Positions 16,546 to 25,553 are shown, counted from the stretch's first letter. The stretch: DNA of 60,888 nucleotides from CAZVAR01 sp964625225 (GCA_964625225.1 CAZVAR010000006.1:1-60888), one strand, 5' to 3'. The notes: generated by a model from the sequence alone, not told the origin. A program made the numbers and translations.

Positions 16546-17652
16546 TCACGTCCGATCAGACAGCCGTACGCATCGCGCCACTAGAGCGGCAAGCCCGGGT
16601 ACCGCCGCGAGTATTCCGATAGCGGCCGCTTGTCCGCGTCGGTCCAAGCCAGCCACCGCAAGCCACGTTGCGCGCCGAACGGGCCGCACGACCGCGCGTC
16701 GCGCTGCGGCCGCATAGTCTGCCGCATCGCCTTGAGCGAGAAAGGTCCGAGCCGCGATACGTGCGGTATGGAGAGCGATCCCGATCCCGTTTCCCGCGAA
16801 AGACGGTACGACCGCAAATTGATCGCCGATGCGAAACAGGGTCCGCGATAGCCCCGGGGCGGCGACGTAGCCATAGGGAATGCCGGCAATTGCAAGAGGC
16901 TTCGTCCAACACGCGCAGCTGCCGTCCAGCTGCACGGCCAGGGGCGGGCAGCTATGTCGAACCAGATCCAGAAGTGACTCCCATTTCCGGCCGAGGACCG
17001 CAAACTCTCGCCGCCCGACCGCGAGGCATAGATTGTCCACACCGTCCTCGACCGGCTCCAGACCGCCATAGCCGCCGTCGAACAAGAACAGGTCGACCAA
17101 CCGCCGCGCCGGTCCCCGCCGCCACAAGTGCATCTTGAAACCGATCAGATCGTTCTGCACACCGGACGGCCGCCGCAAGCCGCGCAACTCATGCTTGCCG
17201 GTAGCGAGGAAGAGAGCACTCCCGCGATAGCGACTGCCTCGATCGGTCTCGACCTGCCAAGTACCCCCGGCCTGCGCTGCGCCGACTACACGCTCGCCCC
17301 GCCTGATCGTGGCACCGGCGGCGCTGGCCCCGGCGAGCACGGCTTCGTCCAGGCGGCATCGCGACACGCTCATCGCCAAGAAGGGGAGCCCGGTCTCGAC
17401 GGATCGCACGCCACGGGTCAGACGGACCCGGTCGATCGGCGCAGCACCGAGCGCCGCTGTATCGATTCCCAGCTCATCCAGACAAATCTGCGCATCCGGA
17501 CTTACGAACTCCCCGCAGACCTTGTGATGCGGACCGGGTTCCTTTTCGATCAAGAGGACGTCGCAACCCGCCCGGGCCAACAGCGTGGCAGCCGTACCGC
17601 CGGAGGGCCCCCCGCCCACGATGACCGCATCGCGGGTGCGTGCATCCGTCAT
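16546..17652 (-). CDS. FAD-dependent oxidoreductase, geranylgeranyl-reductase / phenolic hydroxylase-like, in type III PKS operon
   Basis: This is a 368-residue flavoprotein. The N-terminus has the FAD dinucleotide fold AVIVGGGPSGGTAATLLARAG. The middle includes KVCGEFVSPDA, as in geranylgeranyl-reductase-like and aromatic monooxygenase-like proteins. The second FAD motif appears as FRIGDQFAVVPSFAGNGIGIALHTA, where GDxxxxxxPxxGxG is expected. ATG 17652 overlaps the methyltransferase stop in an ATGA arrangement, so translation is coupled. By position it should act after polyketide formation and methylation, for example hydroxylating or oxidising an alkylresorcinol or pyrone to a quinone, as the flavoprotein SrsC does in Streptomyces. 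That role is inference from the gene order. Confidence 0.88.
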   Translation of the reverse strand: MTDARTRDAVIVGGGPSGGTAATLLARAGCDVLLIEKEPGPHHKVCGEFVSPDAQICLDELGIDTAALGAAPIDRVRLTRGVRSVETGLPFLAMSVSRCRLDEAVLAGASAAGATIRRGERVVGAAQAGGTWQVETDRGSRYRGSALFLATGKHELRGLRRPSGVQNDLIGFKMHLWRRGPARRLVDLFLFDGGYGGLEPVEDGVDNLCLAVGRREFAVLGRKWESLLDLVRHSCPPLAVQLDGSCACWTKPLAIAGIPYGYVAAPGLSRTLFRIGDQFAVVPSFAGNGIGIALHTARIAARTFLAQGDAADYAAAARRAVVRPVRRATWLAVAGLDRRGQAAAIGILAAVPGLAALVARCVRLSDRT

Positions 17653-18374
17653 GCGCGCAGCGGTCGGATGCAACCGACACCGAACCGGAAGGGAAAGTAC
17701 CGCTCGACGGTGACGTCGCCCCTGTCGAGACCGGCCGCATCCAGCAATCGCCGCCAGTCGTCATGGGTGAAGGCCCGGGCAATCGAGACCGGCCCGTCGT
17801 GTACGACCAGAGGATGAAGACGAAGCAGCGGGAAAACAGCCCTAACCAAGCGGTAGGACAGCACATGACGGTGGAGGTCATTGACGAACCAGCCCAGCAC
17901 CGCCCGCTCGTCCATCCAGCAGAGAAAGCGTACGAGTTCCTGGTCCGTGAGATGATGGGCGACCAGAGAACTCACGATCACGTCGAACGGCTTCTCGGGT
18001 GCAAAAGTGAACAGATCCGCCACCTCGTAGCGGATCGGCAAGTCGGGCGGCGTTGCGGCCGCCGCCGCGCTTTGTGCTGCTGGATTGCGGTCGATGCCGA
18101 TAGCCTCGATCGGGACTCCGCGAGCCCGCGCCCAACGCACCAAGCGCCGGAGCATGTCTCCGTAGCCGCAGCCGGCATCCAGTACCCGTAGGCTCCTGTC
18201 GGGGGCACACTGTGCAACCAGCCGGCTGAACCAGGAGAGCGTGGGCCGATATGCGAGGGTCCACCGATTCACCCGGGCGAGGTCGCGCAGACAAGCCGCC
18301 AGCTCGGCCGGTACGACGCGATCGTCGTCCATCAGTTCGGCCATGCCACTGCGGCGACTCAGATTGAGCCTCAT
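17649..18374 (-). CDS. Class I SAM-dependent methyltransferase in type III PKS operon
   Basis: This is a 241-residue methyltransferase with the SAM-binding motif LRVLDAGCGYGDMLRRL, the acidic end of strand 2 (IGIDRNPAA) and motif post-I FDVIVSSLVAHHLTD. ATG 18374 overlaps the PKS stop in an ATGA arrangement, and its own stop overlaps the flavoprotein start, so all three genes are translated as a coupled unit. It probably methylates a hydroxyl or carbon of the polyketide product. The substrate is unknown. It differs from SrsB/BpsB, which are membrane isoprenylcysteine-type methyltransferases, so the operon is analogous to rather than identical with those phenolic-lipid clusters. Confidence 0.93.
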   Translation of the reverse strand: MRLNLSRRSGMAELMDDDRVVPAELAACLRDLARVNRWTLAYRPTLSWFSRLVAQCAPDRSLRVLDAGCGYGDMLRRLVRWARARGVPIEAIGIDRNPAAQSAAAAATPPDLPIRYEVADLFTFAPEKPFDVIVSSLVAHHLTDQELVRFLCWMDERAVLGWFVNDLHRHVLSYRLVRAVFPLLRLHPLVVHDGPVSIARAFTHDDWRRLLDAAGLDRGDVTVERYFPFRFGVGCIRPLRA

Positions 18375-19438
18375 GCGGGGTCCCCGATCCGGAACATCAT
18401 GCTTTCCGCAGACAGCCCTGGTCCGAATGCGAGCGCACATCCGGGTCCCGATCCCGCACCACCGGCCAGCATTTCCTTCAGCACGAACATGATTGTCGCC
18501 GACGACATGTTGCCATAACGGCGCAGCACGTCGCGGGAGGGGCGAAGCTGCTCACCGTCGAGCCGAAAGCTCGCCTGCACCGCGTCGAGGATTGATCGGC
18601 CACCGGGGTGCACGGCCCAGAGGGCGTAGTCCCGTGGCTGGCGGCCGCCCAGCACCATAGAGATTTCGGACCGTAGGCCGCGATAGATAGTCCCCGGCAC
18701 CTTGCCGGACAGCACCATATCGAAGCCCAGCGGCCCGATGTGCCAGGTGATCTGATCGCTGGTCCCCGGCAGCACGACCGACGAAAAGCCGTCGATCGCA
18801 ACCCCCTCCGGCTCGGCAGTGACCAGACTTGCAGCACAGCCATCGGCGAAAATCAGGAAGCACAAGACCTGCTCGAGCTCGCTGGTTCGCTGCAGGTGCA
18901 CCGTGCAGAGTTCCAGACTCACGACGAGCACGCGCGCCGCCGGCTCGGAGCGCACGATGTGGCGGGCGAGCTTGAGGGCATTGATTGCCGCCTGACATCC
19001 CATGAAACCGACAACAGTCCGCTCCACGTTCGGCGCGAGCCCGAAACGCCCGATCATCTGCAGGTCGAGCCCCGGGGCGTAGAACCCAGTGCAGGTCACC
19101 AAAATGATATGGGTGATCCGGCGCAGATCGTCCTGGCCCATGTCGGCCAGCGCCGCAGAAGCCAGATCGAAGGCGTGCCGCTCGTAGAAGCGCATCCGCT
19201 CGGCCGTGTCGGGGAAACCCTCGTGACGATACAAGCCGGTCAAGTCGAGACCACCCGGATCGGAATCCGGTTCCACGAACGAGTAGCGGTGCTCGATTCC
19301 GGCGCGCTCGGCCATGCGACGGAACAGGCGGCAGTCCCGTTCGCTGGCCAGCAAGGTAGGCGCAAAGGCGAGAAACTTCCGGTGCACGTCGTGTGGTGGG
19401 ACGGCCGTGCCGATCCAATTGATGTAGGCCGTGACCAT
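18371..19438 (-). CDS. Type III polyketide synthase (chalcone/stilbene-synthase-like)
   Basis: This is a 355-residue thiolase-fold enzyme with the full catalytic triad: Cys148 in GFMGCQAAINALK, His277 in WAVHPGGRSILDAV and Asn310 in YGNMSSATIMFVL. Type III PKSs extend a CoA starter with malonyl-CoA, without an acyl carrier protein, and cyclise the chain to resorcinols, phloroglucinols or pyrones. I chose ATG 19438 because homology begins here and AGGAAGGG lies directly upstream; a TTG at 19465 is less likely. It is the first gene of the coupled PKS-methyltransferase-flavoprotein operon and is divergent from the amidase gene over 151 bp. Starter unit and product cannot be read from the sequence. 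Confidence 0.95.
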   Translation of the reverse strand: MVTAYINWIGTAVPPHDVHRKFLAFAPTLLASERDCRLFRRMAERAGIEHRYSFVEPDSDPGGLDLTGLYRHEGFPDTAERMRFYERHAFDLASAALADMGQDDLRRITHIILVTCTGFYAPGLDLQMIGRFGLAPNVERTVVGFMGCQAAINALKLARHIVRSEPAARVLVVSLELCTVHLQRTSELEQVLCFLIFADGCAASLVTAEPEGVAIDGFSSVVLPGTSDQITWHIGPLGFDMVLSGKVPGTIYRGLRSEISMVLGGRQPRDYALWAVHPGGRSILDAVQASFRLDGEQLRPSRDVLRRYGNMSSATIMFVLKEMLAGGAGSGPGCALAFGPGLSAESMMFRIGDPA

Positions 19439-19589
19439 CCCTTCCTGCGATGCTGCGGGCGACAATCGGAACCTGCTAAGCCGGTCCGAACCTGCTCAAT
19501 TCGCGTAACGACACGAAGGTTTCATCTGGCAAGCCCGATCCGACGGGCGATAACATTGCCAGCCCGTCGACGGAAGGTGGAGTCGCGCC

Positions 19590-21011
19590 ATGCCCGAAGC
19601 CAATCGAGAACTCGCGAACCGGCCGCTTGCCGAACTGGCGCGCAATCTGCGTGACGGTACCGTGACCGCGGCGCAGATTACCGAGGCGGCGATCGCGAAT
19701 CACGAGCGGCGTGACCCGATCCTACGAGCCTACAAGGCGTGGGACCCGGACAGGATGCGTAAGCAGGCCGCGGCCGCAGACGCCGCCTTTGCGGCGGGCT
19801 TCGACATGGGGCCGCTCCAGGGCATCCCTGTCTCCGTGAAGGATCTCTTTGGCGTCCCCGGCTTTCGGACCTGCGCCGGAGCACCGCGCGAGTTGCCCGT
19901 GAAGTGGGAGGAAGAAGGCCCGGTTGTCGCGGCTGTACGGGGCAGTCTGGCAGTAATCTCCGGCAAGACCCACACGGTCGAGTTCGCTTTTGGCGGCATC
20001 GGCACCAACCCGCATTGGGGTACGCCGCGTAATCCTTGGGACGCCGAGACGCATCGTGCGCCGGGCGGATCGAGCGCCGGCGCTGGCGTTAGTCTATGGG
20101 AAGGCTCCTGCACCGTGGCGCTTGGTACCGACACCGCGGGATCGGTGCGGATCCCGGCCAGCATGACCGGGGTCGTGGGGCTGAAAACCAGCGTGGGCCG
20201 GTGGTCGACACGGGGCATCGTGCCGCTGAGCCGCTCCCTCGATACGCCGGGCGTACTCACTCGCACCGTTGCGGACGCTGCCCTCGCGTTTGCCGTGATC
20301 GACCCGCTGGTAACCGATCCCGGTGAGAGGTTCCTGGCGCGGCTCGCCACGCAGCGATTGGAAGACCTGCGCGTTGGCGTCTGCGACTGGTTCTTCCAGG
20401 ATACCGACCCGGGCATCGCGGAGGGGGTCAAGACTGCGATCGATGAGCTGTCGAAGGCCGGACTCAGGGTGGAAACCTTTGACTGGCCCGAATTGATCGA
20501 GGCCTCGGAGCTCTTCCGCAGCGGGGGCCTCGCGGCGGCGGAGTTCGCGACGTTCGTCAACACTGAGATGTCGGCCTTCCGGCACACGCTCGACCCCAAT
20601 GTTGCCGCGCGATTCGAGCGGATGGAGGGGATCACTGCGGTCGATTATCTCCGCCGGCGCTGGCGATTGGAGGAACTGGCGGCCGAGGCCAAGGAGCGGC
20701 TGGCGAGCGTCGACCTCGTGCTTGGCCCCACCGTCCCGATCACGCCGCCCACACTGGAGTCGGTAGCAACTGGGGAAAGTTATCACCGGGCCAACATGGC
20801 TGCATTGCGGAACACGAGCCCGGGTAACCTGCTCAGCCTCTGTGCCCTGACCCTACCGGTTGCGCTCGACACGGCTGGAATGCCCGTCGGCCTTCAGCTC
20901 ATCGCCTCCTATGGCGAGGAGGAACGGCTATTGGCTGCAGCTCTCGCCTTTGAACGCGTTCTCGGCACAGCGCGAGACCGTCTGGGTCCGCCACCGTTGT
21001 GCCGCGACTGA
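19590..21011 (+). CDS. Amidase signature family hydrolase
   Basis: This is a 473-residue amidase. The Ser-cisSer-Lys triad is visible as Lys84 (PVSVKDLFGV), Ser161 (APGGSSAGAGVSL) and the nucleophile Ser185 (GTDTAGSVRIPAS). The glycine-rich loop and the C-terminal PVALDTAGMPVGLQLI are complete. Family members hydrolyse carboxamides, including indoleacetamide, allophanate, urethanes and Glu-tRNA amide. The absence of gatB and gatC nearby and the sequence style argue against GatA. It leads a plus-strand run (amidase, SDR, crotonase, RidA) that looks catabolic. Substrate unknown. Confidence 0.93.
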   Translation: MPEANRELANRPLAELARNLRDGTVTAAQITEAAIANHERRDPILRAYKAWDPDRMRKQAAAADAAFAAGFDMGPLQGIPVSVKDLFGVPGFRTCAGAPRELPVKWEEEGPVVAAVRGSLAVISGKTHTVEFAFGGIGTNPHWGTPRNPWDAETHRAPGGSSAGAGVSLWEGSCTVALGTDTAGSVRIPASMTGVVGLKTSVGRWSTRGIVPLSRSLDTPGVLTRTVADAALAFAVIDPLVTDPGERFLARLATQRLEDLRVGVCDWFFQDTDPGIAEGVKTAIDELSKAGLRVETFDWPELIEASELFRSGGLAAAEFATFVNTEMSAFRHTLDPNVAARFERMEGITAVDYLRRRWRLEELAAEAKERLASVDLVLGPTVPITPPTLESVATGESYHRANMAALRNTSPGNLLSLCALTLPVALDTAGMPVGLQLIASYGEEERLLAAALAFERVLGTARDRLGPPPLCRD

Positions 21012-21054
21012 GACGCCTACACAATCTACTTCGCGAGAAGAGGAAACGGAACCG

Positions 21055-21837
21055 ATGGCCTATAAGCCGTTCGACCTCACTGGCAAGAAGGTCCTCGTTA
21101 CGGGCGGCAATAGCGGCATCGGCCTCGGCATGGCCGAGGCCCTCGCGCAAGCCGGCGCCGACGTCTGTATCTGGGGCACCAATCCGGAGAAGAATGCCGC
21201 CGCACTGAAGCTGCTCGATGCGTATGGCAGCAAGGCGGTGGCGCTCCTCTGCGACGTATCCGACGAGCAGGAGGTGGGGGCCCGCTTCGCCGAAACGGTG
21301 CGCGAACTCGGCCACGTCGATGCTTGCTTCGCCAATGCCGGCGTATCGAGTGACCGCCGGCGGAACCCGCAGGGCTTCGTAGGCATGACCTACGAGGAAT
21401 GGCGTCGCGTGATGAGCGTCAATCTCGACGGAGCCTTCTTCACGCTGCGCGAGGCGGCGAGACACATGGTGGAACGCGGCCAGGGCGGCTCGCTTGTCGT
21501 AACGAGCAGTCTGGCGGCGATCATGGGCCAGGCGCGCGGCGAGCATTACGGCGCGACGAAGGGCGCAGTGATCTCGATGATCCGCGGACTCGCCACCGAG
21601 TTCGGTCGCAACGGCATACGTGCCAATGCGATCCTGCCGGGCTGGATCGAGACCGCCATGACCGAGCGTACTTTGGGCTGGGACAAGTTCGTCGCAGCAG
21701 TCAAGCCGCGTGTGCCGCTCGGCCGCTGGGGCACCAAGGAGGATTTCGGTGGTATCGCCGTCTATCTGACCAGTGATGCCAGCGCCTACCATTCCGGGGA
21801 CACCTTCGTGATCGACGGCGCATATTCGATTTTCTGA
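21055..21837 (+). CDS. SDR-family NAD(P)-dependent oxidoreductase
   Basis: This is a 260-residue classical short-chain dehydrogenase: TGGNSGIGLGMAEAL (cofactor), CFANAGVSSD, catalytic Ser in VVTSSLAAIMG and the YxxxK pair in HYGATKGAVISM. The C-terminus SGDTFVIDGAYSIF is intact. ATG 21055 follows a purine-rich stretch (gagaagaggaaacgga). It starts 43 bp after the amidase stop on the same strand, so it probably belongs to the same transcript. 3-hydroxyacyl or sugar alcohol substrates are both possible. Confidence 0.93.
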   Translation: MAYKPFDLTGKKVLVTGGNSGIGLGMAEALAQAGADVCIWGTNPEKNAAALKLLDAYGSKAVALLCDVSDEQEVGARFAETVRELGHVDACFANAGVSSDRRRNPQGFVGMTYEEWRRVMSVNLDGAFFTLREAARHMVERGQGGSLVVTSSLAAIMGQARGEHYGATKGAVISMIRGLATEFGRNGIRANAILPGWIETAMTERTLGWDKFVAAVKPRVPLGRWGTKEDFGGIAVYLTSDASAYHSGDTFVIDGAYSIF

Positions 21838-21918
21838 CCTGCGCAACGCCACGCGGATCCGCACCCCGTAAATGCGGCAGGCTCCTCCCGCCCCGCCCCT
21901 TAGAGTGTGACCAAGTCC

Positions 21919-22719
21919 ATGTCCGAGCAGCCATACGCCCCCGTCCTGGTGCATATCGACCGTCGCGGCGACGACGGCCACGTGGCCACCGTCTCGATCA
22001 ACAACGCCGCGCGGCTCAACAGCCTCAACTCGGGCGTTATGCGTGCCTTCATCGACGCGGTGAACGGCCTCGCCGACGATGCCGACCTTCGCGTTCTCAT
22101 CGTCACCGGCCAGGGCGACCGAGCCTTCATGGGTGGCGCCGACATTTTCGAATTGTCGGAGTTGAACCCTTCGAAGGCTCGCGCCTTCATCACGCTCGTC
22201 CACGGTATGAGTAAGGCGATCCGCGATCTGCCGGTACCGGTGATCGCTCGCGTCAACGGCTATTGTCTCGGTGCCGGTGTCGAGGTCATGGCCGCCTGCG
22301 ACATGCGCGTCGCATCCGACAGCGCGATATTCGGCATGCCCGAGGTCAAGATCGGCATCCCTTCCGTTGTCGAGGCGGCACTGTTTCCGCAGCTCATCGG
22401 TTGGGGTCGAACCAAGCAGTTCCTCTACACGGGTGAGAATATCGACGCCCGCGAGGCACTGAGTTGGGGGCTCGTCGAGCGCGTCGTGCCGCAGGAGGCG
22501 CTCGACGCTGCGGTCGAGGAATGGGTTCGGGCGATCATTGAGTCCGGACCGCGCGCTATACGCCTGCAGAAGGAGCTGATCCGGGATTGGGAGGCGATGC
22601 CGGTCAACGATGCCATTCAGGCTGGTGTCCGCTCGATCGCCCGCGCCTACGAGACCGATGAGCCGCGCCGGCTCATCGCTAAGACAATCGAGCGGTTGAA
22701 GAGCCGAAAGCGGTCATAA
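21919..22719 (+). CDS. Enoyl-CoA hydratase/isomerase family protein with both catalytic glutamates
   Basis: This is a 266-residue crotonase. Both hydratase glutamates are present: Glu122 in CLGAGVEVMAACDM and Glu142 in FGMPEVKIGIPSV. The oxyanion-hole motif is AFMGGADIFELS. A true hydratase reaction on an enoyl-CoA is therefore plausible, unlike the other two crotonases in the window. The start could also be GTG 21907, four codons upstream; neither has a strong ribosome site. It is the third gene of the amidase-SDR-crotonase-RidA series, separated from the SDR by about 80 bp. Confidence 0.93.
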   Translation: MSEQPYAPVLVHIDRRGDDGHVATVSINNAARLNSLNSGVMRAFIDAVNGLADDADLRVLIVTGQGDRAFMGGADIFELSELNPSKARAFITLVHGMSKAIRDLPVPVIARVNGYCLGAGVEVMAACDMRVASDSAIFGMPEVKIGIPSVVEAALFPQLIGWGRTKQFLYTGENIDAREALSWGLVERVVPQEALDAAVEEWVRAIIESGPRAIRLQKELIRDWEAMPVNDAIQAGVRSIARAYETDEPRRLIAKTIERLKSRKRS

Positions 22720-22752
22720 CAGCCAACCGCGGCCAATGTAAGGGAGGGAGCC

Positions 22753-23208
22753 ATGGAGAAAGTCGTCATCCGCTCTTCACGCGTGCCGGAGACGGGCGGA
22801 CCGTTCAGTATGGCCGTACGGTATGGACCCTACGTCTACATTTCCGGGTTGCCACCCTTTCAAGAAGACTTCTGCTCGGATCTGCGCGAGGCCCGTGCGA
22901 AGGGATTGCCGCTACCGAAGTACGAGCGCAAGCCGATCGAGGAGGAGACCCGCATCGTCATGAACCATATGAAATGGCTGCTGGAGGAAGCGGGGTCCTC
23001 GATGGATCATCTGTTGAAAGTGACGGTGTGGCTGCGTGACCAGAAGGACCAGGCCGCCTTCGATCGTGTCTATCTCGAATATTTCAGGGACCGCGGCACG
23101 CTTCCGGCCCGTACCCGCATGCAAGCTGGCGCTACACCCTTCGACTGCGGGCTGGAGGTAGACGCGATCGGCTACGTCCCCGGCGCTCCGGTTACCGGAC
23201 CCGCCTGA
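22753..23208 (+). CDS. RidA-family protein with the catalytic arginine retained
   Basis: This is a 151-residue RidA-superfamily protein behind a strong ribosome site (aagggaggga just before the ATG). It carries an insertion near residues 40-60 compared with E. coli RidA. The diagnostic arginine is kept (LPARTRMQAG), while the usual glutamate of IEIEAIA is aspartate (LEVDAIG). RidA enzymes hydrolyse reactive enamine/imine products of PLP-dependent dehydratases. A DSD1-type PLP enzyme about 2.3 kb downstream could be a source of such products; that link is inference. It converges on the sugar kinase with a 6-bp gap. Confidence 0.92.
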   Translation: MEKVVIRSSRVPETGGPFSMAVRYGPYVYISGLPPFQEDFCSDLREARAKGLPLPKYERKPIEEETRIVMNHMKWLLEEAGSSMDHLLKVTVWLRDQKDQAAFDRVYLEYFRDRGTLPARTRMQAGATPFDCGLEVDAIGYVPGAPVTGPA

Positions 23209-23214
23209 CGCGAC

Positions 23215-24147
23215 TTAGGCGGGCGCCAGATGCGCCATTGCCGCGGCGGGAACGATTGCGCCGCGATGCCGGACGACGATGGCCGCGAGTGCGTGCCCGC
23301 TGCGAACTGCCGCCTCGGGGTCGCATTCGAACAGGCGGGCGGCGAGATAGCCGGCATTGAAGGCGTCGCCCGCGGCGGTCGTATCCACTGGCGCCGCGAC
23401 CGGGACGGGCGGTACGGTAGTCCGTCCGCCCGGCCAGGATACCAGGCACGGGGCGCCGGCTGCCTTGATCGCAATCTCGACGACACCGAGCTCGTGCAGC
23501 CGGTCCGCTGCCGCCGCTGAATCGTGATCACCGAACAACGTCGACTGATCCTCGAGGCTCGGCAGCGCGATGTCCGTGCGACGGTAGAGCTCGGTAATCC
23601 ATGCGCGCGCCTCATCCTGCCCACTCCAGCCGCGCGGGCGATAGTTGGAGTCCGCGACCACCCTGCTGCCCAGCCGGCGCGCCGTCTCCAGCATCCCGAG
23701 CAACTTGTCGCGGCTCGTTTGGTCGAGAAGCGAAAGCGTGATGCCTGAGAGGTAGATCACGTCGTACTCAACCAACCGACGCATCAGGTTCTCGCCTGCT
23801 GAGCCCCGCAGCATGTCCCGTGCCGCGGCTGCCTCCCGCCAATAGTAGAATGACCGCTCGCCCCGACCGTCGGTTCGGATTGCGTACAACCCCGGCAAGC
23901 GACCCGGCAAGCGGATCACAAGCGCCGTGCCGATCCCCTCTGCTTGCCAACGAGCCAGCATCTCGTCGCTAAACGGGTCGTCTCCGAGCGCCGTAGCGTA
24001 ATCGACGCTCACGCCGTGGGCAGCCACAAGGCGGGCGAGATAGACGGCGGCATTCAGAGTGTCGCCCCCAAAGCCGCACACCATGCTTCCGGCCACGGCT
24101 TGGTAGAGTTCGATCATGCATTCGCCGATCGCGACAACCCGGACCAT
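23215..24147 (-). CDS. kdgK: 2-dehydro-3-deoxygluconokinase-like PfkB sugar kinase
   Basis: This is a 310-residue ribokinase-fold kinase. The N-terminal PfkB signature region is CGFGGDTLNAAVYLARL, and the C-terminal one is PVDTTAAGDAFNAGYLAARL with the catalytic base Asp261. KDG kinases phosphorylate 2-keto-3-deoxygluconate to KDPG. The call rests mainly on the style of the N-terminus (IGECMIELY) and on the divergently placed KDPG aldolase gene, which uses the product. I chose ATG 24147; a TTG at 24159 is possible. Only 41 bp separate this start from the aldolase start, so the two promoters must overlap or be leaderless. Confidence 0.88.
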   Translation of the reverse strand: MVRVVAIGECMIELYQAVAGSMVCGFGGDTLNAAVYLARLVAAHGVSVDYATALGDDPFSDEMLARWQAEGIGTALVIRLPGRLPGLYAIRTDGRGERSFYYWREAAAARDMLRGSAGENLMRRLVEYDVIYLSGITLSLLDQTSRDKLLGMLETARRLGSRVVADSNYRPRGWSGQDEARAWITELYRRTDIALPSLEDQSTLFGDHDSAAAADRLHELGVVEIAIKAAGAPCLVSWPGGRTTVPPVPVAAPVDTTAAGDAFNAGYLAARLFECDPEAAVRSGHALAAIVVRHRGAIVPAAAMAHLAPA

Positions 24148-24188
24148 TCTCGTGGTCAATGATCGTTCCCCGGCCGCAGGAGGCGCCG

Positions 24189-24866
24189 ATGCCCGACGCA
24201 AACCATAGCACGCCCGAAATCACGGACCTACTCGGTGGCATGAGCATCATCCCGGTCCTGACCATCATGAACCCAGCGAGCGCCGTGCCCCTCGCCGAGG
24301 CACTCGTTGCGGGCGGTCTGACCGTCCTAGAGGTCACGCTGCGCACTCCGGCCGCACTCCCGGCGATCCGCGCTATCTCGGACCTCGAGGCCAACATCGT
24401 AGTCGGTGCCGGAACGGTCACAACCGCGGACGAGGTCCGGGCTGCCGCCAATGCCGGCGCCCGCTTCGCTGTCAGCCCGGGCCTGTTCGAACCGGTGTTG
24501 GAGGCCGCACGCGATGCAGGACTGCCCTGCCTGCCCGGCGTCGCCACTGCCACGGAGATGATGCACGCGCAGGCGCTGCGCCTCACGCATCTCAAATTCT
24601 TCCCAGCCTCGGTTGCAGGCGGGGTCCCGGGTCTGCGTGCCTTCGCCGGTCCCTTCCCGCGACTGAATTTCTGTCCGACCGGTGGCATCGACCGCGACAA
24701 CTGTCGCGATTATCTGGCCTTGCCGAACGTGTTCGCCGTGGGCGGTTCCTGGGTGGCTCCGGCCGACGCGGTGGCCGACAGCGACTGGCGCCGTATAATG
24801 GCTCTTGCCCGCGAGGCCGTTGCCATGACCGCCCGAAGCGACCCGAAACTCCCCCACCCCCGCTGA
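24189..24866 (+). CDS. eda: KDPG/KHG aldolase (2-dehydro-3-deoxy-phosphogluconate aldolase)
   Basis: This is a 225-residue class I aldolase that splits KDPG into pyruvate and glyceraldehyde-3-phosphate (Entner-Doudoroff and hexuronate pathways). The Schiff-base Lys136 lies in THLKFFPASVAGG, the catalytic Glu48 in VLEVTLRT, and the phosphate-binding loop in FCPTGGIDRDN. ATG 24189 is preceded by AGGAGG five bases upstream; an in-frame ATG at 24159 has no such site. It pairs with the divergent KDG kinase. No edd or uronate isomerase is nearby, so the source of KDG lies elsewhere. Confidence 0.95.
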   Translation: MPDANHSTPEITDLLGGMSIIPVLTIMNPASAVPLAEALVAGGLTVLEVTLRTPAALPAIRAISDLEANIVVGAGTVTTADEVRAAANAGARFAVSPGLFEPVLEAARDAGLPCLPGVATATEMMHAQALRLTHLKFFPASVAGGVPGLRAFAGPFPRLNFCPTGGIDRDNCRDYLALPNVFAVGGSWVAPADAVADSDWRRIMALAREAVAMTARSDPKLPHPR

Positions 24867-25056
24867 GAACTCGGCCTTTGTTCCCGGACAGCGGCGGCTA
24901 TCGGTCGTGCCCGATCGTACCGGAGCGCGCGCTCACGGAATACCGTACGCTCGATGCGACATCCTACCGGCTGCAGACCAGAGGGAGCCCGATCGGCCGG
25001 TGCAGTTTCGGAAGGTTTCCCATGGCCCGAAGAGGCGTGCTCTGCGGACGATCGGC

Positions 25057-25536
25057 ATGTGCGGCGACCTAACTCCACTGCAGCAGGCTAACGAGATCTT
25101 GGAACGTGACACCGCCGAATGCTGGCAAACCGAAGCAGCACTTCGGACCAGCGAGCGGCAATGGCGGCTCGTTGCTGACAGTGATTGGCTTCGTGGGAGC
25201 CGATACCCCTGCAGTTTGGCAAATGCCGCCTACGAGGACCGATTCGGAACGCGGCCCGAGGCGATGACCGGTCGCACCGTGCGCGGCATCGTGGGTGCAC
25301 CGCGCCCGGGGCGGTCGCAGGCGGCGCGGATACCCGCGGCGGAAGCGGTCGCCTCCGAAGATGTGTTCCAGCCCCGGACCCCGCCACGGCGCGGCACACG
25401 GGCCAGTTTCGTGCCATACCATAATGCCGACCAACGGGTGGCACTCGTGATGCGTTGTCATCGATCGTCTTTGCACGGCATCCTTATCGTTCGGATGCTC
25501 AATTGTCCCACGGTCGTATGCCGTGGCGCCGCCTGA
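25057..25536 (+). pseudogene. Decayed PAS-domain sensor fragment
   Basis: The open frame preserves parts of a PAS domain: a coiled-coil-like lead-in (ANEILERDTAECWQTEAALR), the PAS start TSERQWRLVADS, NAAYEDRFGTRPEAMTGRTV, and the end of the fold near RASFVPYHNADQRV. Two parts are damaged. The segment between RLVADS and NAAYEDRFG, which should hold the first strands, is short and scrambled, and the middle (about residues 85-120) has lost its pattern. No kinase, GGDEF or other output domain follows, and the protein ends in unrelated residues. I read it as the remnant of a PAS-containing signalling protein. The rest of 24867-25553 holds nothing else I can support. Confidence 0.6.
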
Positions 25537-25553
25537 AACCGGAGACCCCTCCC

